A DNA stretch of 57,964 nucleotides, taken from positions 1-57,964 of the forward strand of contig CAIJMU010000077.1 of the NCBI GenBank assembly GCA_903821875.1, written 5' to 3'. This stretch comes from an uncultured Spirochaetota bacterium. Lineage in GTDB: Bacteria > Spirochaetota > Spirochaetia > Treponematales > Rectinemataceae. Below the pieces are notes generated by a model. The model saw nothing but the letters and a program-made list of their open reading frames with translations. It was not told the DNA's origin and searched no databases. The position numbers were made by a program, and so were the translations under genes. Below, one piece after another: positions 18,298 to 27,423 of this stretch; within the stretch, counting starts at the first letter, position 1; each line of letters starts with the position of its first letter.

Positions 18298-18945
18298 TCA
18301 GTCCGGAACCTTGACCCAGTCGCGCTCAAAGGCAGCCATGCCCTGATCGGTGAGCGGATGCTGGATCATCTGGCCGAGAAGCTTGTAGGGCAGGGTCACG
18401 ATGTCCGCACCGGCGATGAAGAGCCGGGAAACCGAGAAGGGACTCCGCACCGAGGCGGCTATCACCTGGGTCTTCATCGAATGGGCGACGAGGGTCTCCT
18501 TGATCGAGCGGACGAGGCCTATCCCGTCCGAGTCGATATCATCGAGGCGCCCGACGAAGGGGGCGACAAAATCGGCACCGGCGCAGGCCGCAGCGATAGC
18601 CTGGTTGAGGCTGAATACCAGGGTCACCGTCGTGCGTATGCCCGAACCAGAAAGCTTCCGGGCAGCCGCGATTCCCTCGGCGGTGCAGGGCAGCTTGATG
18701 ACGATGGCCGCACTGAGGCTGGCCAGGTCGCGCGCCTCGGCTTCCATGGCTGCCGCGCTTTTCGAAACCACTTCGGCCAGGACGGTAAGGTGGGGACCCA
18801 TCCTGAGTATGTCCTCGATGCAGGCCTTGAAGGGTCGCCCCTCGCGCGCGATGATGCTCGGATTCGTCGTAACTCCATCTATCCGTCCCGACTCGAGGGC
18901 GCGGGACACATCCTCGAGATTGGCCGAGTCGAGGTAGATCTTCAT
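18298..18945 (-). CDS. Transaldolase-like fructose-6-phosphate aldolase
   Basis: A 215-aa small class I aldolase of the TalC/FSA subgroup. It opens with KIYLDSANLEDVSRAL, then GVTTNPSI; the Schiff-base lysine is in VIKLPCT (about residue 84), followed by TLVFSLNQA and APFVGRLDD. The length fits FSA or short transaldolases rather than the 315-aa TalB type. It would act in the cytoplasm in pentose phosphate or fructose 6-phosphate chemistry. It lies 11 bases downstream of the AraR-like regulator on the same strand, so it is probably part of the pentose-use operon that includes the ABC importer. Confidence 0.88.
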   Translation of the reverse strand: MKIYLDSANLEDVSRALESGRIDGVTTNPSIIAREGRPFKACIEDILRMGPHLTVLAEVVSKSAAAMEAEARDLASLSAAIVIKLPCTAEGIAAARKLSGSGIRTTVTLVFSLNQAIAAACAGADFVAPFVGRLDDIDSDGIGLVRSIKETLVAHSMKTQVIAASVRSPFSVSRLFIAGADIVTLPYKLLGQMIQHPLTDQGMAAFERDWVKVPD

Positions 18946-18956
18946 TCGTAGCTCCT

Positions 18957-20063
18957 TTAAGCTGTTTTCCCCGTCGAAGGCACGATCGAGGACTTCCGGA
19001 TGACCAGTTCCGCATCCACCAGCGAGGTGGTCGGCATGCTTTCACTCTTCCTGGACTTGAGCCCCAGCATTTCGAGTACCGCCCGTTCGGCGATTTCCCG
19101 GACTGGTTGCCTGACTGTCGTGAGGGGCACTGAGATGAGGCGGCTATAGCGCACATCGTCGAAACCGGCCAGCCTGATGCTCTCGGGGATGCCCACTCCC
19201 ATCTCGCGGAGCGAGCTCATGAGGAGGGCGGCGGTTTCGTCGTTGCCGCAGATGATATTGGTCGCTCCCGAGGCAAGGAGCTTTTCGACAAAGAGCCGGT
19301 CCTCGGGTTCGCCCGTATGGATCCAGTCTGCGGATGCCATGATTCCGCATTCGTGCAGGGCCATGCGGTATCCCCTCTGGCGCAGGTCGATCGTGTAGGC
19401 CTCATAGGGAAGCCATAGGAAATCGACCCGCGACTGCCCCTGCTTCAGAAAATGCTCGGTTACCCTATACCCGGCTTTCAGGTTGTCGATACCGACCAAG
19501 GGGTAGGAACTGCGATCGGGAAAGAGGCAGAGATCGCGGTCAATGAGAACAACCGGTATGCCGGCACTCCCCAGTCTTTCCAGAGCCTTGCGACTGGCGA
19601 GACGGGTATCAGCAGGTCCTTCGAGCGGAGCGAAGAAGACGCCGTCGACCTTGCGCGAGATGAACTCGTCGAATAGGCCAAGCAGTTCATCGGAAGAAAA
19701 AATGCTGCCCTTTGCCTTGGTAGTTCCCCACAGAAGGCTGTAATTGCCTTCCTTCCCCCGCTCGGCGATGTTGCTCGTGATGGGATCGAAGATCTCCCCG
19801 TGGCCGAATTCGGGAAAGGCCAGTCCGAAGAGGAGCTCCCTCCCGCCGCTTTCGGCGGCTCCGCGTACAAAGGTGCCCATGCCCGGCTTCCGTACCACGA
19901 GGCCCTCCACCTCGAGCATGCGGAACGCCTTCGCCGCCGTCGGACGCGACACCTCATAGCGTTCCATGATCCTGGATTCGGTAGGAAGCTGGTCGCCTTC
20001 ATTGACCTGCCGCTCATCGATCTGCCGTTTCAGTTCCTCATAGATCTGTTGGTACTTTTTCAT
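18957..20063 (-). CDS. AraR-like regulator (GntR DNA-binding domain with LacI-type sensor)
   Basis: A 368-aa protein. Residues 1-70 form a GntR winged helix (YEELKRQIDERQVNEGDQLP, then YEVSRPTAAKAFRMLE). From about residue 80 comes a periplasmic-binding-protein-like sensor as in LacI repressors (VDGVFFAPLEG, PVVLIDRD, AGFDDVRYS). This architecture is that of AraR, the arabinose repressor of Bacillus. The start at 20063 (MKKYQQIYEEL) fits GntR domains. It sits between the aldolase and the sugar permeases and may sense a pentose. Its operators may be the repeats upstream of xylB. Confidence 0.85.
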   Translation of the reverse strand: MKKYQQIYEELKRQIDERQVNEGDQLPTESRIMERYEVSRPTAAKAFRMLEVEGLVVRKPGMGTFVRGAAESGGRELLFGLAFPEFGHGEIFDPITSNIAERGKEGNYSLLWGTTKAKGSIFSSDELLGLFDEFISRKVDGVFFAPLEGPADTRLASRKALERLGSAGIPVVLIDRDLCLFPDRSSYPLVGIDNLKAGYRVTEHFLKQGQSRVDFLWLPYEAYTIDLRQRGYRMALHECGIMASADWIHTGEPEDRLFVEKLLASGATNIICGNDETAALLMSSLREMGVGIPESIRLAGFDDVRYSRLISVPLTTVRQPVREIAERAVLEMLGLKSRKSESMPTTSLVDAELVIRKSSIVPSTGKTA

Positions 20064-20137
20064 CACCCATCCATCATCCGGCTTTCGCACAAGGCCGCCG
20101 CGCCATGAAACGACATCGTCTTTTCCGTCCGAGGATA

Positions 20138-20974
20138 TCATTTCAGCGAAGAGGCTGCTATGCCGGTGAAGATCCATTTCTTGAAAAGGAGGAACACGAT
20201 CACCAGGGGGAGACTCGCCATGAAGGCTGCGGCCATCACCTGGCTGAAGGGTGGCTTGACGGTGCCGCCAAGGAGGGTCTGGAGACCGACGCTCAGCGTG
20301 AAGAATTTCTCGTTGTTGATGTACATCAGTGGAATCATGAGGTTCTTCCACATGAAGATGAAGTGGAGGAGGAAGCTTGCGAAGAGGGCCGGCTTGGCGA
20401 GGGGAACGATGATCTTCAGGAAGATCCCATAGTCGTTCGCACCGTCGATCCGGGCGGCGTCGGAAAGCGACTCCGGTATGCCCCGGAAAAACTGGGTCAG
20501 AAGAAAGATGATGAAGGGATGCTGGAACCAGTAGGGCAGCCACAGGGGCGTCAGGGTACCGAGTATGCCTACCTTCCAGTACAACAGGTACCAGGGAATC
20601 GCGAAGACGGAAGTCGGGATGATCATGGTACTTATCGTCACGAGGAAGAAGGCATCTCGTCCCTTCCAGCGCATCCGGGCGAAGGCGTAGGCTGCCATGG
20701 CGCTGCAGAGCGTCTGCCCGACCGCGGAAAGGAAGGCGGCGTAGGCGGTGTTTCCGAGGTACCTGAAAAAGGGGAAGATCGCCAGGACTTCCTTGTAATT
20801 GCCCGTAGTAAAGAAGGTCGGCAGCCATTCGGGGGGCCGCGTATAGACATGGCCCTGTGACTTGAGCGAGGTCAGCGCCATCCAGTAGAAGGGGAAGACA
20901 AAGACGAGGGCCAGGGCCACCATGAGAAGCGAGAGAAGGGCGCCAGCCAGCGGTTTCCTGAGTGTCATGGTCAT
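20138..20974 (-). CDS. ABC sugar transporter permease (MalG/AraQ type)
   Basis: A 278-aa inner-membrane protein with six helices and the EAA loop that contacts the ATPase (DAARIDGANDYGIFLKIIVP). The N-terminus (VFPFYWMALTSLKSQG) and the C-terminal ...FKKWIFTGI are typical of the CUT1 MalG-like subunit. Its ATG overlaps the stop of the preceding permease by four bases (ATGA), so translation is coupled. No ATPase gene is present nearby. Confidence 0.92.
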   Translation of the reverse strand: MTMTLRKPLAGALLSLLMVALALVFVFPFYWMALTSLKSQGHVYTRPPEWLPTFFTTGNYKEVLAIFPFFRYLGNTAYAAFLSAVGQTLCSAMAAYAFARMRWKGRDAFFLVTISTMIIPTSVFAIPWYLLYWKVGILGTLTPLWLPYWFQHPFIIFLLTQFFRGIPESLSDAARIDGANDYGIFLKIIVPLAKPALFASFLLHFIFMWKNLMIPLMYINNEKFFTLSVGLQTLLGGTVKPPFSQVMAAAFMASLPLVIVFLLFKKWIFTGIAASSLK

Positions 20975-21912
20975 CGCTCGTAATTGACCAGGCGCTGGCT
21001 CAGGCGCATTACGGGAAAGGCGATCGCCAGCACGATGACCAGCGAGAGGATGGCCATGGCCGTCGCGGTCCCCGCGTCATACTCGCTGAACATCTTGTCG
21101 TACATGTACATGGCAAAGGTGGTGCTCGACCAGCCTGGCCCACCGGAAGCCTTGGCCTGCATGCTCGATCCTCCGTTGAGCGTCATCACATAGGGAATCT
21201 CGAAGATCTGGAATTCGGCGATCAGGCAGGTGATGAAGTTGAAGAGGGCGGCCGGAGACACCATGGGCAGCGAGATGTTGAGGATCTTCTTCCAACCCGA
21301 TGCACCGTCGATGTCCGCCGCCTCGTAGAGTTCCTTGGGCACGTCCTGGAGGGCTGCTGCGAAGATGATCATGTACTGCCCGACCAAGGTCAGCTCGGCG
21401 ATGGCGATGGCGGGCTTCACCCAATGGCTGCTGGTAAGCCAGCTGGGCCCCTCGAGATGGAAGAGCGAAAAGAGGTAATTGACCACTCCATAATCGCCGT
21501 TGAACATCCAGCGCCAGACGAGGCCCGTCGCCGCGAGCGGGATGATGAAGGGAAGGAAATACGCGACGCTCGCCCAGTTCGCGATCCGGGTTTTCCGGTT
21601 CACCAGGAGGGCGAGCATGAAGGCAAGGACCAGGATGCCGGGAACCAGGAGCACCACGAAAAAACCGGTGTTCGCCAGGGTCGTCCAGAACACCGAGTCC
21701 TTGAAGATCAGGTTCGTGTAGTTGGCCAATCCGATCCAGATGGCGTCGTTCATCAGATTGTAGTCGGTGAAGGAATAAGCGAGAGTCTGTCCGATGGCGT
21801 AGAGGAAGAGGCCCGTGAAGCCGATGAGCCACAAGGAGAGGAAGGACAGGACGGTCAGCGAATTCCTTCGCCGCTTCCTTCGTAATTGCCTGTTCCCATC
21901 CGTGCTGCCCAT
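20971..21912 (-). CDS. ABC sugar transporter permease (MalF/UgpA type)
   Basis: A 313-aa inner-membrane subunit with an EAA-type loop (EAADIDGASGWKKILNISLP) and six helices. The start at 21912 (MGSTDGNRQ) is chosen because AGGAG lies five bases upstream; longer in-frame starts run into the hairpin that separates it from the binding-protein gene. It pairs with the MalG-type permease to form the membrane channel of a CUT1 sugar importer. Confidence 0.92.
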   Translation of the reverse strand: MGSTDGNRQLRRKRRRNSLTVLSFLSLWLIGFTGLFLYAIGQTLAYSFTDYNLMNDAIWIGLANYTNLIFKDSVFWTTLANTGFFVVLLVPGILVLAFMLALLVNRKTRIANWASVAYFLPFIIPLAATGLVWRWMFNGDYGVVNYLFSLFHLEGPSWLTSSHWVKPAIAIAELTLVGQYMIIFAAALQDVPKELYEAADIDGASGWKKILNISLPMVSPAALFNFITCLIAEFQIFEIPYVMTLNGGSSMQAKASGGPGWSSTTFAMYMYDKMFSEYDAGTATAMAILSLVIVLAIAFPVMRLSQRLVNYER

Positions 21913-21939
21913 AGCCGCTCCTGTCATCCATCCACTGGC

Positions 21940-21977
21940 CATGGCGTCTCCAGGGAGTTTGCCCGGGAGACGCCATG
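21940..21977 (-). terminator. Intercistronic hairpin between binding protein and permease genes
   Basis: A perfect 12-bp stem (CATGGCGTCTCC at 21940-21951 with its complement at 21966-21977) and a 14-base loop, between the binding-protein stop and the permease start on the minus-strand transcript. Such hairpins usually stabilise the upstream message or partly terminate, giving more binding protein than permease. Confidence 0.75.
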
Positions 21978-21990
21978 CTTTTTCAGGACA

Positions 21991-23307
21991 TTACCTCATC
22001 TTGTCGAGGGCTGCCTGGGCCCGTGCGATGGCCTGGTCCACGGCGACCCTGGGTTCGATCTCGAGATTGAGGATCGGCTCAAGGATGGCCGACAGCTCAG
22101 TATTGTATGCCTGCTCGGCCGGGGTTCCATAGGGTATCGGCAGGACAGCAGGACCGGCCATGATGTCGATGAAGCTCTTGAGCTTGGGATTGGTGACGGC
22201 AGCCTTATAGAACTCCGCCCCGCCAAATTCCTTGACCGTCGGTATGCGACCGGAGCCTTCGGGGCCAGTGTTCATGTAGAACTGGCCTTCCTTGCCGGAG
22301 AACCAGATCATGAAATCGAGGGCCTCGTTCTGGTTCTTCGCTCCCTTGGGAATAGCGAAGGTATCGATGCCGATCCAGCCGAAGTCGCCCTTCTTGACGA
22401 TGGCATCGACGGTCGGGGCCGAGGCGACGCCCCAGTCCATGTTGGGCGCGAACTTGGAGATATGGTCCGCGATCCAGGGACCGTTCCAGGACATGGCCAT
22501 CTTGCCGGAGAGGAAGGGCTCGGCCTCGGTGCCCCAGCCGCCAAAACCAGCCTCGAACTTCTGGAGATCCTTGTCACCGTATTCCTTGGCCATGGACTGG
22601 ATCCACTCGAAGGCCTGGTAGAGGGCTTCGGGCTTGAGGAATTTCTTGGCCTTGGCGTCATAGAGGGTTTCCGGGGTGGCTCCAAACATATAGGAGTAGT
22701 AGGGAACAAACCAGCCAGGGAAGGTGGTGCGGAAGGAAATACCCATCTGGGTGATGTTCCCGGCTGCGTCACGCTTGGTCAGCTTGCGCTGGGCTTCGGT
22801 CACTTCTGCGATGGTCCTCGGCGGTTTTTCAGGATCAAGTCCGGCTTCCCTGAACATTTCCTTGTTGTAGATGAGTACTTCAACCCAGTCGGTGCAGGGC
22901 AGACCGTAGGTCTTGCCTCCGACCATCATGGCCCGGTTGGTCCAAGGCTGGAAATACACATCCATGTTGAACTTCTTGGCCTTGAGCTGGCTGTCGAGGG
23001 CGGTGTACATGCCGTTGGCGACAAACTGCGGATAGTTCTGGTTGTCTCCCACCGAAACGATGGCAGGGGGATTGCCGGCACGGACCGAAGCGACAACCTT
23101 CTTGTCCAGATCGGGCATACCTGTATATTTCACCTGGACATTGGGATGGGTCGCGTTCCAGCGGGCTACCGCGTTTTCCGTACCCTTGGCCTCAAAACCG
23201 GTGAACTCTCCCCACCACTCGATCGTGATCGGAGCGGCGATAGCTTGCAAACCGCTGCCGAGCATCGCGAGCGCAACGAGACCGACCAACAGACCTCTTC
23301 TTCTCAT
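21991..23307 (-). CDS. ABC sugar-binding protein
   Basis: A 438-aa periplasmic or surface binding protein of the MalE/UgpB family. AAGGAGG precedes the ATG at 23307. The signal peptide MRRRGLLVGLVALAML...AIAA is cleaved before PITIEWW. The mature protein keeps family features (VARWNATHPNVQVKY, PAIVSVGDNQ, FLSGKMAMSWNGPWI). The residue after the signal is not cysteine, so it is not a lipoprotein. It is the first gene of the importer operon and is divergent from xylB, suggesting a pentose or pentose-containing ligand. Confidence 0.92.
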   Translation of the reverse strand: MRRRGLLVGLVALAMLGSGLQAIAAPITIEWWGEFTGFEAKGTENAVARWNATHPNVQVKYTGMPDLDKKVVASVRAGNPPAIVSVGDNQNYPQFVANGMYTALDSQLKAKKFNMDVYFQPWTNRAMMVGGKTYGLPCTDWVEVLIYNKEMFREAGLDPEKPPRTIAEVTEAQRKLTKRDAAGNITQMGISFRTTFPGWFVPYYSYMFGATPETLYDAKAKKFLKPEALYQAFEWIQSMAKEYGDKDLQKFEAGFGGWGTEAEPFLSGKMAMSWNGPWIADHISKFAPNMDWGVASAPTVDAIVKKGDFGWIGIDTFAIPKGAKNQNEALDFMIWFSGKEGQFYMNTGPEGSGRIPTVKEFGGAEFYKAAVTNPKLKSFIDIMAGPAVLPIPYGTPAEQAYNTELSAILEPILNLEIEPRVAVDQAIARAQAALDKMR

Positions 23308-23342
23308 TGGACCCTCCTTGGGCACTTCAAAGATTCGGGCAA

Positions 23343-23370
23343 AGACTAGCATGAACTTCCATATTGTCAA
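23343..23370 (-). promoter_or_regulatory. Promoter of the sugar-importer operon
   Basis: On the minus strand TTGACA (23365-23370), a 16-base spacer and the extended -10 TGC-TAGTCT (23343-23350) lie about 35 bases before the binding-protein start. They are in the AT-rich 301-bp divergent spacer shared with xylB. Confidence 0.65.
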
Positions 23371-23406
23371 TATAAAAACTTATATTCAGTTTAATTTGCT
23401 AGCACG

Positions 23407-23584
23407 TTGACCTTACATTGCTCGACTCAGAAACTGCTTCCCAACGCCATGTCAATCTTTTGTCATTTTTTATTTATTATATTATAAAGAGTTAAGACTA
23501 AGAGCTCCCTGTGCGAATTATCCTTGCGGCATTGGAGCTGCCATGCTACAACTACTTAGCATTTGCTCGCTAATGTAAGGTCAA
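23407..23584. promoter_or_regulatory. Widely spaced inverted 13-mer flanking the xylB promoter, candidate operators
   Basis: TTGACCTTACATT (23407-23419) recurs as its exact complement AATGTAAGGTCAA (23572-23584), centres 165 bp apart. The xylB promoter lies between them: TTGTCA (23460-23465), 17 bases, TATAAA (23483-23488). TTAGC-N8-GCTAA overlaps the second copy. The arrangement suggests two operator sites bridged by DNA looping, perhaps by the AraR-like regulator. The rest of 23308-23608 is AT-rich with no gene. Confidence 0.55.
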
Positions 23585-23608
23585 AGTTCCGATGTGGGGG
23601 GAGCGTGG

Positions 23609-25123
23609 ATGGATTATTTCATGGGTATCGACCTCGGCACCTCGACCGTGAAGGTAATCGTCATGGACGAAGCTGCTCGAACACGTACCCTGCAATCCAA
23701 GTCCTATCCGACTCGACATCCATTCCCCGGCCATGCCGAGCAAGATCCTGGGGACTGGTGGGAGGCGACCGCGAGCTGTATCCGCCAGGCGATGGCAGAG
23801 GATTTTCTCGAGGGAAAGGGCATCCGCTCCATCGGCCTGTCTGGGCAGATGCACGGACTCGTGCTGCTCGACAAGGAAATGAAGCCGATCCGAAATGCGA
23901 TCATCTGGCCTGATCGACGAAGTACAGCCCTCTGCCGCCAACGCAGCGAATCAAGCCAGATGGCAGGTTTCAGGCAGATGACGGGCCTGCCCCTTGCCAC
24001 AGGCTTCCTGGCTCCCTCGCTCGAATGGGTCCGGGAAAACGAGCCCTCCATCTATGGCAAGGCGTCATGCTTCATGCTTCCCAAGGACTATATCCGCTTC
24101 CGGCTTACGGGGCTGATCGCCACAGATCCGACAGACGCAAGTGGAACCTACCTCTTTGACCTGGGAACCGGTTCCTGGGCCGGAGAGCTCTTTGATGAAT
24201 TCGGCCTTTCGACCTCCCTCGCGCCAGAGATCATGGAAACCATGTCCATGGCCGGGAGCGTCAGCCACAGCGCATCCGGTGCGACAGGCTTGCGGGCCGG
24301 CACCCCCGTGATCGTGGGCGGCTCCGACCAGTCCATGGCTGCCCTTGCGCTCGGGGCGAGCCGCCCGGGGGTGATCGCTGCAGCCATAAGCACCGGAGGA
24401 ACCCTGATCACGACTGTCGGGTCCCCCCTGCACGACCCACGCCTCCACACACTCAGGCACGTCTATCCCGATAGCTGGTTGATGATGGGAGCGACCCTGT
24501 CCGCCGCAGCGGCCTTGGCCTGGTTCAACGAGAGGATACTGGGAAAGCCGGATGGCAATGATGGATGGATGCCAGGAAGCGCGATCGAGGAGCTTTCAGC
24601 CCTGGCCGGCAGCGTTCCCGCCGGTTCGGAAAGCCTGGTATTCCTGCCCTATCTCAGCGGCGAGCGGACTCCGCACATGAACGCCAACGCAAAGGGCTGC
24701 TTCATCGGCCTTACCACAGCCCACAGCCGGGCCCACATGGCGCGCGCCATCATGGAGGGCGTAGCCTTTGCGCTCTGCGATTCCCTGGACATCTTCCGCG
24801 AGCTCGGGCTGCCTGCCGACGAAATCCTCTGCTGCGGCGGCGGAGCGAAGAGCGAGGTCTGGCGACAGATCCTCTGTGATGTCTTCGAGGAGGGGATAGC
24901 CTGGGAAAAATCCTCCGAACAGTCGGCCATCGGCGCAGCCCTCGCGGGAGCCGAGGTCCTGGGCCTCAGGCTCCGCAGCGGTGGAAGCGGAGGATCGGCG
25001 GAAGAAAAATCGCAGCCCCGTCCGGAGAACAGGGAGCTGTACCGCTCGCGGAAGGGGACCTTCCGGAAAATCTATGTACAGTTAGGCGGTATTTTCGAGG
25101 AGCTCTCCGAGTTCCGGTCCTGA
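23609..25123 (+). CDS. xylB: Xylulokinase (FGGY family)
   Basis: A 504-aa sugar kinase. The ATG at 23609 follows GGGGGGAG. It shows the FGGY N-terminal phosphate loop GIDLGTSTVKVIV, SIGLSGQMHG typical of xylulokinases, the domain signature from NAIIWPDRR on, and in the C-terminal half GGSDQSMAALALG, LSGERTPHMN and CCGGGAKS. It phosphorylates D-xylulose to xylulose 5-phosphate. It is divergent from the sugar importer, with shared operators between them. A related ketopentose kinase activity is possible but less likely. Confidence 0.92.
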   Translation: MDYFMGIDLGTSTVKVIVMDEAARTRTLQSKSYPTRHPFPGHAEQDPGDWWEATASCIRQAMAEDFLEGKGIRSIGLSGQMHGLVLLDKEMKPIRNAIIWPDRRSTALCRQRSESSQMAGFRQMTGLPLATGFLAPSLEWVRENEPSIYGKASCFMLPKDYIRFRLTGLIATDPTDASGTYLFDLGTGSWAGELFDEFGLSTSLAPEIMETMSMAGSVSHSASGATGLRAGTPVIVGGSDQSMAALALGASRPGVIAAAISTGGTLITTVGSPLHDPRLHTLRHVYPDSWLMMGATLSAAAALAWFNERILGKPDGNDGWMPGSAIEELSALAGSVPAGSESLVFLPYLSGERTPHMNANAKGCFIGLTTAHSRAHMARAIMEGVAFALCDSLDIFRELGLPADEILCCGGGAKSEVWRQILCDVFEEGIAWEKSSEQSAIGAALAGAEVLGLRLRSGGSGGSAEEKSQPRPENRELYRSRKGTFRKIYVQLGGIFEELSEFRS

Positions 25124-25154
25124 GTCCTTGCGCGGGGGAACCGGCACCCAGGGA

Positions 25155-26510
25155 TCAGCCGCCCTCCCTTTCGATGCGGTATATCTTCCAGCCCTGCCCG
25201 ACCTGGCGGAGCTGGAGCCTGTCATGCCGGGTTGCCGCGATCGGGGCCGGGGGCGAAGCCTCGTCCATGCTCCAGATACGGTAGCGGGCATCGACAATTC
25301 CCTCCGCCTGCGATCCGGCCCCGGGCTCGGCGAGCGTGAGGTCGGTGATGCCATGGACCACCTTCCCCTCGGCGAGGACAGGCGACCCGGCTTGCAGCCA
25401 TTCAGAGGCCCGGAGCATCGGATCCTCGCCTTCCATTGCCATGCGGGCCCGGCCCAGCACCGTCAGCGCAGCAATGTACCGAGCATCCTTGTCGCGCCCC
25501 TGGCCCCGGCTGGCCGCCTCCAGGAGATCGGTATCCAGGGCGTCGAGGGCACGGTAGTAAGCAGCTGCGACTTCCCGGGGCGAGAGGGCGGAAAGGTCCG
25601 GAAGGGCCGCAGAGCGTGCGAGGATGCCCGCAACGACAAGGGTAATCACAATTAGTACTGCCGAGGCTGCCGTGAGCGCGCCTTTGTGGGACCCCAGGAA
25701 GCGCTTCGCCGCCTGGGTCCTGTGCGCCCGGGACTCGTAGGACCTCCGCCTGCGTTCGTTGTCCGCCGCCTCGCTTTCCGACAGCGACCGGACCGGACCC
25801 GCGATCCTGGCGGCGGCAAGGGCCGCGACCCAGTCGGCCGGCCCTGTCCCGCGAGGATCGGCGAGCACGCGGTCGACCAGGGCGGACAGGCCCGCCTCGA
25901 GTGAAGGCGCGGCAAGGGACAGCGGAAGGAATTTCCCTCCGGCAGCCCTCTCTTCTTTCGCCGCCTTGGTGGCCGGGAAGGCCTCTCGGCCACTGGCCAG
26001 CCGGTAGACGGCAAGCGCAAGAAAGGTGGAGGCCGCAGTCCCGGCATCCTCCTGACGTGAATGAAAGACCGGCACCGTCCCTTCCGCGAAGCTTGTTGTA
26101 GAAGATGCGGAGAGAGCCTTGGAGACAAGGTAGGGTGGAAGGACAAGGACAGCCTGCGACGCGGACACAAGGATGCCAGGGGAAAGCAGTGGCGACGGAA
26201 GGCTCCCTGCCTCGAGCATCGCGCGAAAGGCCCTGGCCAGCGCCTCGACGAGGGCGAGGGAGGAAGCGACATCAGGAGCGACGGCGAGGGCCGTGTCGAG
26301 GTTGCTGCCTTCGAAGTCGGGGCCGAAGAGGAGGAGGTCATCGCCCTCCTCGCGGGAGCTGGAAACACTCCAGACGGAGAGCCTGTCTTCGCCATCGAAG
26401 AGGAGCCCCTCCCCAACGCCCGCCCTGACCGCTCGACCGGCAGCCCTCAGGCTGTTTCTCGGCAAGCGGATGCAGAGCCCCTCGGCCGCACGGAAGTGGA
26501 TGGGTATCAA
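25155..26510 (-). CDS. Hypothetical membrane-anchored protein, 451 aa
   Basis: No family recognised with confidence. About residues 1-260 are soluble and resemble a degraded kinase-like or regulatory domain (LVEALARAFRAMLEAGSLPS, then a proline-rich segment), but no kinase catalytic motifs are visible. A single transmembrane helix lies near residue 285 (ALTAASAVLIVITLVVAGIL). The C-terminal 140 residues, with ALSPREVAAAYYRALDALD and YRIWSMDEA, resemble an NTF2-like extracytoplasmic domain. The start at 26510 is a TTG, and the frame stays open upstream, so the N-terminus may be longer. It is last in a minus-strand group with usp and mntH. Confidence 0.7.
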   Translation of the reverse strand: MIPIHFRAAEGLCIRLPRNSLRAAGRAVRAGVGEGLLFDGEDRLSVWSVSSSREEGDDLLLFGPDFEGSNLDTALAVAPDVASSLALVEALARAFRAMLEAGSLPSPLLSPGILVSASQAVLVLPPYLVSKALSASSTTSFAEGTVPVFHSRQEDAGTAASTFLALAVYRLASGREAFPATKAAKEERAAGGKFLPLSLAAPSLEAGLSALVDRVLADPRGTGPADWVAALAAARIAGPVRSLSESEAADNERRRRSYESRAHRTQAAKRFLGSHKGALTAASAVLIVITLVVAGILARSAALPDLSALSPREVAAAYYRALDALDTDLLEAASRGQGRDKDARYIAALTVLGRARMAMEGEDPMLRASEWLQAGSPVLAEGKVVHGITDLTLAEPGAGSQAEGIVDARYRIWSMDEASPPAPIAATRHDRLQLRQVGQGWKIYRIEREGG

Positions 26511-26538
26511 GGGAAACAGGCCATGGGCAAACCGGAAC

Positions 26539-27423
26539 TCACTCCGCCCTCACCAGCAAGGCCGCACATTTGAGGCGGGAGAGCATGCGTGCCGCCATGC
26601 TGCCTTCCCAGATGGAGCCGAAGCCGATGCGGCCATGGGTTGACAGTACTATGAGATCTTCCGAACGGCTGCCCTGCCGCCTGGCCAGCGCGCTGTCGGG
26701 CCTGCCCCGGAGGATGTCCGTCCGGACACTGAGGCCCTCGAGCTCGCCCGAGGCAGCAAGGCCCTGGAGCCAGACGGCCGACTCGGCGACAGCGGCCTCG
26801 AGGGCGAGGGCCATCGAAGCTGGCATCGAGCGGGCGATGGCCTTGGTGTCACCCGTCAGGCTGGCGCTGGTATCCACGACCAGGAGCAGTTCGACATCGA
26901 GGCGCAGCGAGGTGGCCAGGGCGCCGAGCCAGGCCAGGGGCGGCCGGTGGCCATCCCTGCCGTCAGTCGTAACTATGAGATTCTTCCACCGCATCGCGTC
27001 TATGCCCGCGCCTGCGGGGACGGTGAGGACAGGCACTCCGCCGAAGGACAGGGCGCGCTGCGCGGCGTTGCCCTTGAAGATGCGGCCGAAGCGGTGGATG
27101 CCATGGGTCGCGATGACGACGAGGTCGGACTGGAGTTCCTCCGCGTGCTCGCCGATGGACTTGCCCGCGTCATGGATGCCTTCCTCGTGTACATGCACTT
27201 CCACGGGGATCGGCGCGAGTCCGCGGGCGAGGGCTTCGAGGTAGTCCCTCGCCTCGGGGACCGAGCCCAGGTGCCGCTGGCCATGCACCGCTCCAGGGGG
27301 AGAGGCCTCCAGCACATGGAGGAGGAGGAGTCCGGCGCCGGTGGCTCCGGCCAGGGTGCGCGCGACAGGAAGGGAGGCCTCGGCCAGGGCCGATCCGTCA
27401 AGCGGGACAAGAATCCTATGCAT
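26539..27423 (-). CDS. Tandem universal stress protein (two UspA domains)
   Basis: A 294-aa cytoplasmic protein with two UspA domains. The first begins RILVPLDGSALAEAS and ends at a nucleotide-binding loop near GNAAQRALSFGGVPVL. The second runs from about residue 150 and ends IGFGSIWEGSMAARML. Both carry the ATHG/STHG pre-loop. It starts with GGAGGT upstream and overlaps mntH by eight bases, so it is co-transcribed with the manganese transporter. A stress- or metal-linked signalling role is inferred. Confidence 0.88.
   Translation of the reverse strand: MHRILVPLDGSALAEASLPVARTLAGATGAGLLLLHVLEASPPGAVHGQRHLGSVPEARDYLEALARGLAPIPVEVHVHEEGIHDAGKSIGEHAEELQSDLVVIATHGIHRFGRIFKGNAAQRALSFGGVPVLTVPAGAGIDAMRWKNLIVTTDGRDGHRPPLAWLGALATSLRLDVELLLVVDTSASLTGDTKAIARSMPASMALALEAAVAESAVWLQGLAASGELEGLSVRTDILRGRPDSALARRQGSRSEDLIVLSTHGRIGFGSIWEGSMAARMLSRLKCAALLVRAE

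Noticed and set aside
21886-23349. Long plus-strand open frame of 487 codons
   Set aside because: It is antisense to the binding-protein gene, whose signal peptide, motifs and ribosome site are convincing. GC-rich coding DNA often leaves the opposite strand open.
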